DNA of 32,970 bases from assembly GCA_021650775.1 (NCBI GenBank), contig JAHSRM010000042.1, positions 1 to 32,970 of the forward strand. The letters run 5' to 3'. The stretch comes from Candidatus Benthortus lauensis. Its GTDB lineage: Archaea > Thermoproteota > Nitrososphaeria_A > Caldarchaeales > Wolframiiraptoraceae. How positions within the stretch are numbered: position 1 is the stretch's first letter; every line of letters starts with the position of its first letter. Shown one piece after another: positions 15,377 to 23,168 of the stretch. A program made the position numbers and the translations under genes. Under the pieces are notes generated by a model that did no database searches, was not told where the DNA came from, and worked only from the letters and a program-made list of their open reading frames with translations.

Positions 15377-15758
15377 CCTTACTCATCTTCTGCTTAAGAA
15401 TTCTATGAAGAACCTTTGCCTCTCCATCAAAATCAATTCTACCATGGTCTAGGAGGCTTCCGCTGAAAGTCTTGGGTATGTGGAGAAGTTCGTGAATGAT
15501 TACCTCGTCCTTCTCATCTTCCGGCAGACTGTCAAACTGCTCCGAGATGAACTCTATCACGTAGTGGGGCTTCATCCCAACACCCCTGAGAAACGCTTTT
15601 GAGACACCGTGAATTCGGGCAATAGTCCTCGGCGCATTAGCTCCATAGCTTCTCACACACTTAACCCTATCAGCATCAATATGCGTCAAACCCAATGCCT
15701 CAACTATCTTCCTCACACGCTCATCAAGATCTGGAGCAGGCACATATGTTATCGTCAT
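15303..15758 (-). CDS. small zinc metallopeptidase-like protein (HExxH)
   Basis: A 151-residue protein with HELLHIPKTFSGSLLDHG: His89, Glu90, His93 and probably His105 as third ligand. This resembles a family of small archaeal putative metallopeptidases with a compact SprT-like core. Residues 1-126 look like a normal domain. From about residue 127 the frame runs into the antisense of the TatD gene, and the tail is low-complexity and basic (KPRRRKRP at the end). The tail looks like read-through after loss of an earlier stop rather than a conserved part. ATG start, with a TATA-like run 29 bases upstream. No signal peptide, so cytosolic. Substrate unknown. Confidence 0.75.
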   Translation of the reverse strand: MTITYVPAPDLDERVRKIVEALGLTHIDADRVKCVRSYGANAPRTIARIHGVSKAFLRGVGMKPHYVIEFISEQFDSLPEDEKDEVIIHELLHIPKTFSGSLLDHGRIDFDGEAKVLHRILKQKMSKVRDCREVSQSSSRRCGKPRRRKRP

Positions 15759-15781
15759 AACGTCTCGTTGAGTGATTGAGA

Positions 15782-15792
15782 CATATTTTAGG
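15782..15792 (-). promoter_or_regulatory. TATA-like box for the metallopeptidase gene
   Basis: The minus strand reads CCTAAAATATG, centred about 29 bases upstream of the ATG at 15758 and only a few bases before the stop of the preceding gene. Confidence 0.45.
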
Positions 15793-15793
15793 A

Positions 15794-16315
15794 TTATTTC
15801 TGTGCTGAAAATAGGTTTTCCTCAGAGTAGTATTCTCTCATTGCTTCGAGTAGTTCTAATGTTCTGGCCAAGATTCTGTATTCTTTTTCTGCGAGTATCC
15901 ATCCGACTCTCGTGTTTATCATGACTAGGTAGATTGTTGTGGGTGGTTGCTGGGGGAGGCGGCTGGATAACTCGTTGCTTATCGTTATGCTGTAGAGTCT
16001 TCCCTCCTTCTTACCTGAGATAACGGTCATGACTCCACGCTGTATATCCTCAACATTCATCTCAACAACGTCTGCCTTATTCTCCACAACCGCTATCTCT
16101 TCCACTATGTATCTATGCTCCTTTGTCTGCCTACTCATTATCGCCCTAACCCTCACCCGTATCCCAGGCTTAAGCCATTCGGGAGGCTCCCTGAGATACA
16201 CTACCTCCCCCTTCCCGCTAGGCCTAACAATCCTAAGCCTATATTCCAAGAGCCCCCTATACACCCTAGGCTCAATGCATGCAACATATCCCTCTAGGGC
16301 TATTTTCTCGTTCAT
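15794..16315 (-). CDS. uncharacterised protein with possible OB-like N-terminal beta domain
   Basis: I do not recognise the family. The 173-residue protein opens with strands (ALEGYVACIEPRVY, YRLRIVRPSGKGEVVYL), then PEWLKPGIRVRVRAI, a pattern often seen in OB-fold or small beta-barrel nucleic-acid domains. A middle strand-rich part (VMTVISGKKEGRLYSITI, TTIYLVMINTRVGWIL) is followed by a C-terminal helix (ILARTLELLEAMREYY). No Cys or obvious catalytic motif, no signal peptide, no membrane segment. ATG start; a weak A/T run (CTTTATCA on the minus strand) is about 26-30 bases upstream. The 35-base gap to the downstream metallopeptidase gene contains that gene's own TATA-like box. It is a real gene judging by open length, start position and flanking promoters; function open. 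Confidence 0.7.
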   Translation of the reverse strand: MNEKIALEGYVACIEPRVYRGLLEYRLRIVRPSGKGEVVYLREPPEWLKPGIRVRVRAIMSRQTKEHRYIVEEIAVVENKADVVEMNVEDIQRGVMTVISGKKEGRLYSITISNELSSRLPQQPPTTIYLVMINTRVGWILAEKEYRILARTLELLEAMREYYSEENLFSAQK

Positions 16316-16368
16316 TCCACAATTCCTATGCGTTACCGTTTCATGATAAAGTTTGCTTTACAGAAATC

Positions 16369-16379
16369 ATTATATTATT
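16369..16379 (+). promoter_or_regulatory. TATA-like box of the ABC operon
   Basis: ATTATATTATT lies about 39 bases upstream of the ATG at 16413, leaving a short leader. GGTGGGGTAGAGG precedes the ATG and can act as ribosome site. Confidence 0.45.
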
Positions 16380-16412
16380 GGGTCGGGAGATTAGGGCTCG
16401 GTGGGGTAGAGG

Positions 16413-17093
16413 ATGGATGATGCGATAAGGTTTGAGAACGTGTGGAAGATTTATCGGATGGGGAAGGTCGAGGTTCCCGCACTTAGAGGATTATCTCTAA
16501 GCATAAGGAGGGGCGAGCATGTAGCCATAATGGGTCCCAGCGGCAGCGGTAAATCCACGTTCCTCCATCTAGCAGGTGCCCTCGACCATCCTACCAAGGG
16601 TCGGGTGCTTATAGAAGGCAGGGACCCGTCCAAGCTTAGTGATGCCGAGCTTAGCAGGCTTAGGAACAAGCTTATAGGATTCGTCTTCCAAACCTTCAAC
16701 CTTATACCCCGGCTAACAGCAATCCAGAACGTAATCCTCCCCCTCACACTCCAAGATATACCCCAAAGCGAGAGGAGAAAAAGGGCTGAGGAAGCGTTGA
16801 GACAGGTGGGCTTAGCGCATAGAATGAATCATAGGCCGAACGAGATGAGTGGAGGGGAGCAGCAGAGAGTGGCCATAGCACGAGCCATAGTGACCAGGCC
16901 GAAGATACTCCTAGCAGATGAGCCGACAGGAAACCTAGACTCACACTCAGCATCAGAGATTGTAGAACTATTAACCAGGCTGAACAAGGAGCTGGGTGTG
17001 ACGCTGGTGGTGGTAACCCATAACCCTGATGTGGGAAATGCTGCCCAGAGAATAATCAAGATTAGGGATGGTGTCGTGTATGAAGAGAACTAA
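16413..17093 (+). CDS. ABC transporter ATP-binding protein, MacB/LolD type
   Basis: The ATPase of a MacB-like (type VII) ABC system, which uses ATP to drive movement in the extracytoplasmic part of its permease rather than classical transport. 226 residues with Walker A GPSGSGKS at 41-48, Q-loop FQTFNLIPRL with Gln93, signature MSGGEQQR at 145-152, Walker B ILLADE at 165-170, the LolD-type PTGNLDS following it, and switch His203 in VVTHN. The next gene begins inside its last codons (overlap of 14 bases), and the permease follows, so the three make one operon. Confidence 0.95.
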   Translation: MDDAIRFENVWKIYRMGKVEVPALRGLSLSIRRGEHVAIMGPSGSGKSTFLHLAGALDHPTKGRVLIEGRDPSKLSDAELSRLRNKLIGFVFQTFNLIPRLTAIQNVILPLTLQDIPQSERRKRAEEALRQVGLAHRMNHRPNEMSGGEQQRVAIARAIVTRPKILLADEPTGNLDSHSASEIVELLTRLNKELGVTLVVVTHNPDVGNAAQRIIKIRDGVVYEEN

Positions 17094-19008
17094 GACTCTG
17101 GTCACCTTAATCATTGTTCTGCTTATTCTGCCGCAGATAGGCATCATGCACTCGAAGCCCCCGGAGGTTCTATTCTCTGATGCGTGGTTCGGTGATGAGA
17201 ACACCCGTATAGAGGTCGAGCCTGGGAGCAAGGGAGTCCAACTAGTTGTCAGACTAATTAATTCATGGAACATAAGTTTCAGGTATGTTGAAGGCTACCT
17301 AATCCTCCCCGACGGGTTCAGGGATTCCCTGACAGGGTCCCAGAAAACTCAGACCTATTCTGTGAAGTCTGTGGAGGGCGGGCAGTATTTCTTCCTAAAG
17401 TTTCTTGTAGACATAGGGGAGGATGTGGGCATCGGGGAGTATCAGGCCAAGGTTTTCCTCCGATACGTCTTCTGGGACGAGGAAACCATAAAGCAGACAA
17501 CCCTCTACATAAGATTCAGGGTAACAGGTAGGATAAATCTGGCAGCCGACATACAGCCCAACGAGATAAAGCCTGGAGAAATCACGGAGACAACGATTAA
17601 ACTTATGAACCTGGGCACTGCCCCCGCCTCATCGGTTAAAGTTAGAGTGGAGGAAGTAACAGATGCACTAGCGGTAATTGAGGGGAAGGAATTACATTAT
17701 GTCGGCGACTTGGAGCAGGGTGGAGTCTTCGAGATACCTGTTGTCCTCCTTGCAGATAGGTCTCTGGCAGATAAGTTGGCTAGGGTCCGGGTCTCCGTAG
17801 ATTACTTGGATGTATATGGTATGCCGAGGAGCTGGGAGACGGTCCTAGCGGTTAAGGTCGCCCCGCTGCCTGGAAAGAAGATACTCATAGATGCATTCCT
17901 GGAGGAACCCATACTCAAGCCCTCCACACTAAACTCCCTAAAACTCCACGTAATTAATCGTGGCTCAATCGAAGCCAACTCCCTCCAAGTCGTAATCTCG
18001 ATGCCTGCGGGAGTCCAGCCGCCAATAACGCTGGTCAATGGACCTACGGCGGTGAATCTCGGGTCCCTGAGCCCGGGAGAGGAGAGGGTTATCGAGATAC
18101 TTGTATTCGCTAACTCATTCGCAGCGGGAGGAGCATACGTTATACCTTTAAGGATAACTTATGTCGATGATGAGGGTAGACATGAGATTGAGCGAAGCCT
18201 GACGGTAACAATCTCGGAGGAGAGTAGGGCCAATAAGCTCAGTATCTATACGGTTGAGTATGTTAGGGGTGGGGTTGTGGAAGACATCGAGATAAGGGTG
18301 AAGAACCTGGCGGGTGAGCCTCTCAGGGACATAACCCTGACAATCTCTCCTGGAGTCGAGTGGGTAACACTTCTGGGGCCTACAACCTGGCATGTAGCGT
18401 CAATCTCGGATGGTGAGGAGACGGTGCTTAGGGTCAAGATATATGTTCCATCCGAGACCTCACGGGGGCCAACGATAGGCGAGCCATTCAACCTGATTGT
18501 TGATGCGAGCTTTGAGGATTCCTCGGGGCTGGTTAGGGAGGAGACGCATACACTTGGGATGTATGTTAGGGGCATTATCTCCCTAACTCTCCAAGAGCTA
18601 TCTGTGGAGAAGCTAGGCGAAGACTACTTCCTCGTGGGGAGAATACTTAACGAGGGAACCGAGACAGCGTTATTCACAAGGATAAAGCTAAGGGACTCGG
18701 AGGCCCAGACATACCTAGGAGACCTGGACCCCAACGCCCCCGTCCTATTCAGCCTCCCCCTACCCAGAACCCTCACACCAGGCTCAACGATAAACACAGA
18801 GCTAATAGTAACCTACATGAACTCCCTCAGGGAACCCGGGGAGACGATACTCGAGGCCAAGGCCACGGTCCCCCAGCAGGCGGAAGAGTCACCCGAATCC
18901 CAGCAACCCCCCATAATCAGCCAGCCGACATTAATCATAATAGTTCTGGCGGCGATAATCGTGGCCCTGTTAATCGCTAGGAGGTTGAGGAAGGGTGAGG
19001 GTTCTTGA
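17080..19008 (+). CDS. exported, membrane-anchored protein with tandem CARDB/NEW3-like beta domains
   Basis: A 642-residue surface protein. The N-terminus KRTKTLVTLIIVLLILPQIG is a signal peptide or anchor. The body holds about four repeats of an immunoglobulin-like beta-sandwich pattern, each with an EVEPG/IKPGEITE/LKPSTLN-type opening and a NxGxxxAxxV or GDLxPG turn (for example NLGTAPASSVKVRV, NRGSIEANSLQVVI, GSLSPGEE, NEGTETALFTRI). The last part has a TM helix (PTLIIIVLAAIIVALLIARR) with a short positive tail inside. This matches the COG1361-type S-layer-like proteins found beside MacB permeases in archaea. ATG at 17080 gives the cleanest signal peptide; another at 17068 is four codons upstream. 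It probably takes the place of the bacterial MacA adaptor. Confidence 0.8.
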   Translation: MKRTKTLVTLIIVLLILPQIGIMHSKPPEVLFSDAWFGDENTRIEVEPGSKGVQLVVRLINSWNISFRYVEGYLILPDGFRDSLTGSQKTQTYSVKSVEGGQYFFLKFLVDIGEDVGIGEYQAKVFLRYVFWDEETIKQTTLYIRFRVTGRINLAADIQPNEIKPGEITETTIKLMNLGTAPASSVKVRVEEVTDALAVIEGKELHYVGDLEQGGVFEIPVVLLADRSLADKLARVRVSVDYLDVYGMPRSWETVLAVKVAPLPGKKILIDAFLEEPILKPSTLNSLKLHVINRGSIEANSLQVVISMPAGVQPPITLVNGPTAVNLGSLSPGEERVIEILVFANSFAAGGAYVIPLRITYVDDEGRHEIERSLTVTISEESRANKLSIYTVEYVRGGVVEDIEIRVKNLAGEPLRDITLTISPGVEWVTLLGPTTWHVASISDGEETVLRVKIYVPSETSRGPTIGEPFNLIVDASFEDSSGLVREETHTLGMYVRGIISLTLQELSVEKLGEDYFLVGRILNEGTETALFTRIKLRDSEAQTYLGDLDPNAPVLFSLPLPRTLTPGSTINTELIVTYMNSLREPGETILEAKATVPQQAEESPESQQPPIISQPTLIIIVLAAIIVALLIARRLRKGEGS

Positions 19009-20191
19009 CCTGATATGGTATGCCTTGGGAGGGTTGAAGGATAGGAGGATTAGAAGCGCCTTAACCATACTTGGAATAATGATAGGAGTGGTCCTGATAA
19101 TATCCCTGATGTCCAATAGCCAAGGGCTCAACATAACGATAACCGAGAGCCTCTCAAAGCTGGGGGTAAACAACATATTCATAACACCTGCGGTTGAGGG
19201 TTCGGTGAAGCTGACCGACGCCGATGTCGCCAGGCTGTCCAAGCTCCCCGGAGTCAAGGTCGTCTCCCCATTCTACTTCGAGTCCATATTCTTCAGGGCA
19301 GGCTCAATAGAGCGGCAGGTCTCCCTAATAGCTCTGGACCCAAGGATAATCAGGCTTGTCCTCCCAGACATAGAGCTCCTGGAGGGGCGGGACCTTCTGC
19401 CAAACGATGTCGCCGTCATAGGGCTGGGATACAAGGTTGCCCACCCACCCGACGAGCCTAACAAGAAGGTGAACCTATACAGCTCCATAACAATAGAGCT
19501 TAACAGCGGAGGAATCTTGGAGAGGCGTTCATACATGGTTGGAGCCATCTACCAGGAGTTCGGCTCAACCCCCTTCCTCGACGTTGATAACAGCATACTC
19601 CTCAGCGTGGAGGCTGCCAAGAACCTGTTCAAGACTCCGAATTATCCTGCTCTGGTGGTGGTTGCGGAGTCTCCCGACAAGGTTGAGCCGTTGATGGAGA
19701 CCATAGAGGACATATATGGAAGCGATGTGGATATAATCAGCCCCTTAACGATAGTTAAGCATGTTAGGTCCATAATGGATAACTTCCAGGTCTTCCTGGT
19801 AATAGTTGCGAGCATTTCCCTCTTGGTGGCGGGTATAGGGATAATCAACACCATGGTCATGTCGGTTATGGAGAGGACCCGTGAGATAGGTGTCCTAAGG
19901 GCTCTCGGCTTCAGCCAACGCCACATAGCCCTAATATTCCTGACTGAGGCTACCCTGATAGGCGTGATAGGAGGTGTGGCCGGAATACTCCTGGGAATAG
20001 CGTTATCCACGAGCATGGGCGGAATCTTCCAGGGCATGGTCCCGAGAGAGATAACCTATCGCCCCCTGATAACCCCCGACCTCCTCATAACAAGCTTCCT
20101 ATTCGCAGTAGTAGTCGGACTACTCTCCGGACTATACCCAGCAATTAAAGCTGCGAGAATGGACCCGGTTCAGGCCCTCAGGTCGGAGTAG
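18995..20191 (+). CDS. MacB-type ABC transporter permease
   Basis: A 398-residue permease of the MacB/FtsX family. One TM helix near residues 21-40 (SALTILGIMIGVVLIISLM), a large external MacB_PCD-like domain to about residue 250, then three TM helices near the C-terminus (FLVIVASISLLVAGIGIINT, ATLIGVIGGVAGILLGIAL, LITSFLFAVVVGLLSGLYPA). The coupling motif MERTREIGVLRALG precedes the third helix, and the end AARMDPVQALRSE is diagnostic. The GTG start lies 14 bases inside the preceding gene and has GAGG 6-10 bases before it. Likely drives export or surface signalling together with its ATPase and the beta-repeat protein. Substrate unknown. Confidence 0.95.
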   Translation: MRVLDLIWYALGGLKDRRIRSALTILGIMIGVVLIISLMSNSQGLNITITESLSKLGVNNIFITPAVEGSVKLTDADVARLSKLPGVKVVSPFYFESIFFRAGSIERQVSLIALDPRIIRLVLPDIELLEGRDLLPNDVAVIGLGYKVAHPPDEPNKKVNLYSSITIELNSGGILERRSYMVGAIYQEFGSTPFLDVDNSILLSVEAAKNLFKTPNYPALVVVAESPDKVEPLMETIEDIYGSDVDIISPLTIVKHVRSIMDNFQVFLVIVASISLLVAGIGIINTMVMSVMERTREIGVLRALGFSQRHIALIFLTEATLIGVIGGVAGILLGIALSTSMGGIFQGMVPREITYRPLITPDLLITSFLFAVVVGLLSGLYPAIKAARMDPVQALRSE

Positions 20192-20281
20192 CCGGCTCGG
20201 AGAGGGCCCTGTTGACGTCATCGGGGTCGGCACTCGGCAAACTCCTCATAGCCGGCGATAGATACCTCCTTATCCAGGTAT
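20192..20281. other. intergenic gap between convergent genes, nothing recognisable
   Basis: The 90 bases between the permease and the aldo-keto reductase stops contain no clear terminator T-run, no tRNA-like fold and no box C/D pair. Short open frames of about 20 codons on the minus strand are not supported by start or coding signal. Confidence 0.4.
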
Positions 20282-21259
20282 TTAGGGTTTGAGGAGAAGT
20301 GCTATGGATTGGAGCAGAACCTTTGCTTTGTTGGGTTTAACGAGCCTCAACGCCTCATCTATCTTCCCAAGCTCCTCTCCATCAAGCCTCCAACCCATTG
20401 CGCCGGCAGCCCCCTCCACATGCCTCCCACGTTTCGCCCCAGGTATTGCGGCGACCCACGGCTTACTAATCAGCCAGTTTAAAGCCACCTGGGCCATCGT
20501 CTTCCCCCTCCTCTCAGCTATCTCGCCCAAGACCATGAGTAGAGGCTTGACACTTCTGAGATACTCTGGAGTGAAGAGCCTGTTAATCCTCCGGACCATG
20601 TCTCTGGGCCTCCTGCCTGGGCCATACTTGCCTGTTAGGAGTCCTTGGGCCAGGGGGCTATATGCTATGAGGGTTATCTTCTCCTTCTGGCAGTAGGGTA
20701 GTAGCTCCCTCTCCACATCCCTCTCAAGCATGTTGAACTTGACTTGGTTCGAGGCCACGTCCGTGTGCGATAGGGCTGCCCTCGCCTCCTCAAGCTGCCT
20801 CAGGCTCAGGTTGCTCACCCCAATAGCCCTAATCTTCCCCTCCATCCACATCTCCTCCATAACCCGCATATACTTGGAGACAGGGACCAGTGGGTTAGGC
20901 CAGTGAAGCTGATATAGGTCCACGTAGCTTGTCCCGAGTCTTTCGAGGCTCCTGTTGAGAGCCTTCCACATCATCCCCCTGGTTATCCTGCTGGGCCAGA
21001 GCTTGGTCGCCACCACAACCTCCTCCCTCCTCTCCTTCATGAACTCTCCGAGCAGCCTCTCAGACCATCCCCCACCATAAATCTCGGCAGTATCAAAGAA
21101 ATTCACACCCAGCTCCAAGGCCTTCTCGAACGCCTCCCTCAAATCCTCCCTACCATACTCACGTCCATAGCCCCATGACCTAGACCCCCACTGCCACGTC
21201 CCGACACCTATAGCCGAGACCCTGGCACCACTCCTGCCAAGCTCCAAGTAATCAACCAT
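20282..21259 (-). CDS. aldo/keto reductase
   Basis: A 325-residue NAD(P)H-dependent reductase of aldehydes and ketones, folded as a TIM barrel. The catalytic tetrad is present: Asp56 and Tyr61 in FFDTAEIYGGG, Lys86 in ATKLW, His119 in LYQLHWP. The cofactor segments RAIGVSNLSLRQLEEA and PWVAAIPGAKRGRHVEGAAG are typical. Length is standard. ATG start at 21259 with A/T-rich sequence upstream and a 44-base gap to the divergent methyltransferase. Substrate unknown; single-gene unit. Confidence 0.93.
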   Translation of the reverse strand: MVDYLELGRSGARVSAIGVGTWQWGSRSWGYGREYGREDLREAFEKALELGVNFFDTAEIYGGGWSERLLGEFMKERREEVVVATKLWPSRITRGMMWKALNRSLERLGTSYVDLYQLHWPNPLVPVSKYMRVMEEMWMEGKIRAIGVSNLSLRQLEEARAALSHTDVASNQVKFNMLERDVERELLPYCQKEKITLIAYSPLAQGLLTGKYGPGRRPRDMVRRINRLFTPEYLRSVKPLLMVLGEIAERRGKTMAQVALNWLISKPWVAAIPGAKRGRHVEGAAGAMGWRLDGEELGKIDEALRLVKPNKAKVLLQSIALLLKP

Positions 21260-21303
21260 AACTCTAAAGTTAATGAATGGGCTCCTAGTGAATAAATGTT
21301 GGG

Positions 21304-21870
21304 GTGAGGGGAGGCCGAGGGTCTTCCCAGCTCTACGATGTCCCGGCAGAGGGTTACGAGGAACTATATGGACGTGAGCAGGAGGAGAAATACGTGGAGA
21401 TATTCAGGAGGATTGGGGTGAAAAATGGGTGGAGAGTCTTGGATGTGGGCTGCGGCATACTCTTACTACTCAGGTTTCTCAGAAAGATTGGATTCAGGGG
21501 CCTTTACGTAGGCATGGACATAGATGAGGAGCGGCTGAGATACGGGAAGAAATACATTGACCCCATGTCGGATATAGTGGTTGCGGACGCCCATAAGCCC
21601 CCCTTCAGACCAAAGACATTCCACATCTCCACTATAATAACGGTAATCCACCTACTAAGGCTCGACGCACTAAGAGAGATAGCCGATAAGACGGAAGCCA
21701 TCATGGTGACAACACTGCTGAAAAAGCGGATGGACCTTGGGGAAGCTTTGGAGGAAATCCTGGGGATGCTTGGAAAGACTCTGAGGCTCCAATCTGAGGG
21801 AAGCGATGAAATATACCTAACCATGTTGGAAACAGGTTCTCTAAAGTGTAGGATGGAGGGTCTGGGATAG
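21304..21870 (+). CDS. class I SAM-dependent methyltransferase
   Basis: A 188-residue Rossmann-fold methyltransferase. Motif I WRVLDVGCGILLLLRFL (about 43-59) binds SAM; the acidic residue after strand 2 is in YVGMDIDEERL; motif II region DIVVADAHKPPF. Motif I has GCGIL instead of the common GCGxG, a small departure. The C-terminal part is short, with no recognisable substrate domain. GTG start. It is followed 43 bases later by nuoI, but a promoter lies between, so there is no strong reason to connect it with complex I. Substrate unknown. Confidence 0.8.
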   Translation: MRGGRGSSQLYDVPAEGYEELYGREQEEKYVEIFRRIGVKNGWRVLDVGCGILLLLRFLRKIGFRGLYVGMDIDEERLRYGKKYIDPMSDIVVADAHKPPFRPKTFHISTIITVIHLLRLDALREIADKTEAIMVTTLLKKRMDLGEALEEILGMLGKTLRLQSEGSDEIYLTMLETGSLKCRMEGLG

Positions 21871-21873
21871 TAT

Positions 21874-21888
21874 GATAAGGGTTAAATT
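21874..21888 (+). promoter_or_regulatory. TATA-like element of the nuoI block
   Basis: GATAAGGGTTAAATT is centred 30-35 bases upstream of the nuoI ATG at 21914, with GAGAGG just before the start as ribosome site. Confidence 0.4.
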
Positions 21889-21913
21889 CGGGGTGGCTGG
21901 CACATAGAGAGGC

Positions 21914-22762
21914 ATGGGGCTGGTTGAAAGGGTCGTCAAACCCGTTGTCTCGGGGATAAAGCACGCCTTGATGAAGCCTGTAACAATCAAGTATCCATTC
22001 ACAAAGGTTGAGAACATCCCGGAGGAAAACTTCAGGTATGACCCCAAGGCAGGCGTCGCCTACCCGGGATATAAGGGGAGACACATACTCTACCTCGATA
22101 AATGCACTGGCTGTGCGGCTTGTGAGAGGGCGTGCCAGGAGATAGCCGAGGCCATAGTCATGCTATACTCCTTCGACATCTTCCTCGAGTTCGACTCAGG
22201 GTTTAAGTCAGGTCTTGAGGAAGGCGGTGATGAGGCCAGGCTTGTCTCGAGGCTCCTGCATCCGCTTGGAGGCGTTATGGGCGGGTTGGAGGAGGCTGAG
22301 GGAGGGTTCAGGCTGAGGCTCAACGACACCCCCATATGGGAGATGGCCGCCCAAGTAGTCTACGAGAACCTCTTCATGGATGTCTTCAAGGAGCTTGAGG
22401 CCGAGGGATGGGAGATAACCATGCCCGAGGAGAAGCCGAGGGGTGAGGTTAGGAGCTACATCATCAAGAAGAATGGCGTGGAGGCCAAGCTCGTGATAAA
22501 GCAGAGGGACCTGGGATACAAGCAGAACAAGAGGAGCGTCTTCCCCGCCATAGACTACGGTAGATGCGTCTTCTGCGGATTCTGCGTGGACGCCTGCCCC
22601 TTCTATGCACTCGAGATGGGAGGCGACTATGAGCTGGCGGCCCTTGAGAGGGAGGAGCTATTCTACGACCCTGAGATGCTCGCCAAACCCAAGTTCAACA
22701 CCCATCCACCCGAGTCGACCTGGGCCGAGAAAGCGGTTCTTGTCCTGAGGCGATACAAATGA
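21914..22762 (+). CDS. nuoI: complex I subunit I (two-[4Fe-4S] ferredoxin-type) with long insertion
   Basis: This subunit carries the two [4Fe-4S] clusters that pass electrons toward subunit B. Cluster motif 1 is Cys64-x2-Cys67-x2-Cys70-x3-Cys74 (KCTGCAACERACQEIAEAI); the usual Pro after the last Cys is Gln. Motif 2 is Cys218-x2-Cys221-x2-Cys224-x3-Cys228-Pro (RCVFCGFCVDACPFYALEM). Between Cys74 and Cys218 are 143 residues; in bacterial NuoI the distance is roughly 30-35. The extra ~110 residues contain helix-like (EMAAQVVYENLFMDVFKELE) and strand-like (VRSYIIKKNGVEAKLVIKQR) stretches, so it looks like a folded domain. After it the canonical spacing resumes (RSVFPAIDYGRC). The stop overlaps the next gene's start (ATGA). 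Confidence 0.9.
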   Translation: MGLVERVVKPVVSGIKHALMKPVTIKYPFTKVENIPEENFRYDPKAGVAYPGYKGRHILYLDKCTGCAACERACQEIAEAIVMLYSFDIFLEFDSGFKSGLEEGGDEARLVSRLLHPLGGVMGGLEEAEGGFRLRLNDTPIWEMAAQVVYENLFMDVFKELEAEGWEITMPEEKPRGEVRSYIIKKNGVEAKLVIKQRDLGYKQNKRSVFPAIDYGRCVFCGFCVDACPFYALEMGGDYELAALEREELFYDPEMLAKPKFNTHPPESTWAEKAVLVLRRYK

Positions 22763-23109
22763 TGGTTCAGGAGAACCGTAGGAGGTTGATGGAGGCCTTC
22801 ACCCTGGCACGCATGGTGGTAAACGACCTCAGGCTCTTCCTAGACACCGAGGACACAGGATACCTTGAGAGAGCATACAAGATAGGCGAATACATCTGGA
22901 ACAACAAGGAGTATGCGGGCTTGATGTCAGGCGTCCAAGACCTCTACAACAACCTCAAATCCATGTATCAGCTTGTTAAGTCCAAGAACGGCAGGCTGGA
23001 TGACTACGAGATGGGGGACCTAAACCATCAGGCATCCTACACCCTTATGCGTGCCAATATAATAGCCATGGGCCTGAGCTTCAAGCTCAGGAGGATGAGG
23101 ATTACCTAG
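22759..23109 (+). CDS. uncharacterised small helical protein encoded inside the nuo block
   Basis: A 116-residue protein I do not recognise. It is predicted to be mostly alpha-helical (long amphipathic stretches such as NRRRLMEAFTLARMVVNDL, YLERAYKIGEYIWNN, LYNNLKSMYQLVKSK, YTLMRANIIAMGLSFKLRR). It has no Cys, no TM helix and no signal peptide. The ATG overlaps the nuoI stop (ATGA), implying translational coupling. The nuoA start follows 59 bases later, after a TATA-like run. It sits where no canonical complex I subunit is expected, so an accessory or assembly role in complex I is the simplest idea. That is inference from position only. Confidence 0.7.
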   Translation: MMVQENRRRLMEAFTLARMVVNDLRLFLDTEDTGYLERAYKIGEYIWNNKEYAGLMSGVQDLYNNLKSMYQLVKSKNGRLDDYEMGDLNHQASYTLMRANIIAMGLSFKLRRMRIT

Positions 23110-23110
23110 A

Positions 23111-23160
23111 GAATATTTAAGAGGGGGGTATACGTCATCCCCTAGAGGCTTACGGGAGGT
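23111..23160 (+). promoter_or_regulatory. internal promoter and ribosome site upstream of nuoA
   Basis: GAATATTTAA at 23111-23120 looks like a TATA box. A weak 5-bp stem (AGGGG...CCCCT at about 23121-23143) follows. The strong ribosome site GGGAGGT at 23154-23160 lies eight bases before the TTG at 23169, which decides that start. Confidence 0.45.
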
Positions 23161-23168
23161 CCCGGGAC

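Noticed and set aside
18166-18210. Box C-like ATGATGA inside the beta-repeat gene (also at 13241, 31486 and 31788)
   Set aside because: No D' or D box at a suitable distance and no C' box; they are ordinary Asp/Met codons.
20192-20281. Short minus-strand frame of about 20 codons in the gap after the permease
   Set aside because: Too short, with no ribosome site tied to a good start and no similarity I can see.
23121-23143. Hairpin AGGGG...CCCCT as a possible riboswitch or terminator before nuoA
   Set aside because: Only five base pairs with a 12-base loop and no T-run; it is too weak to call.
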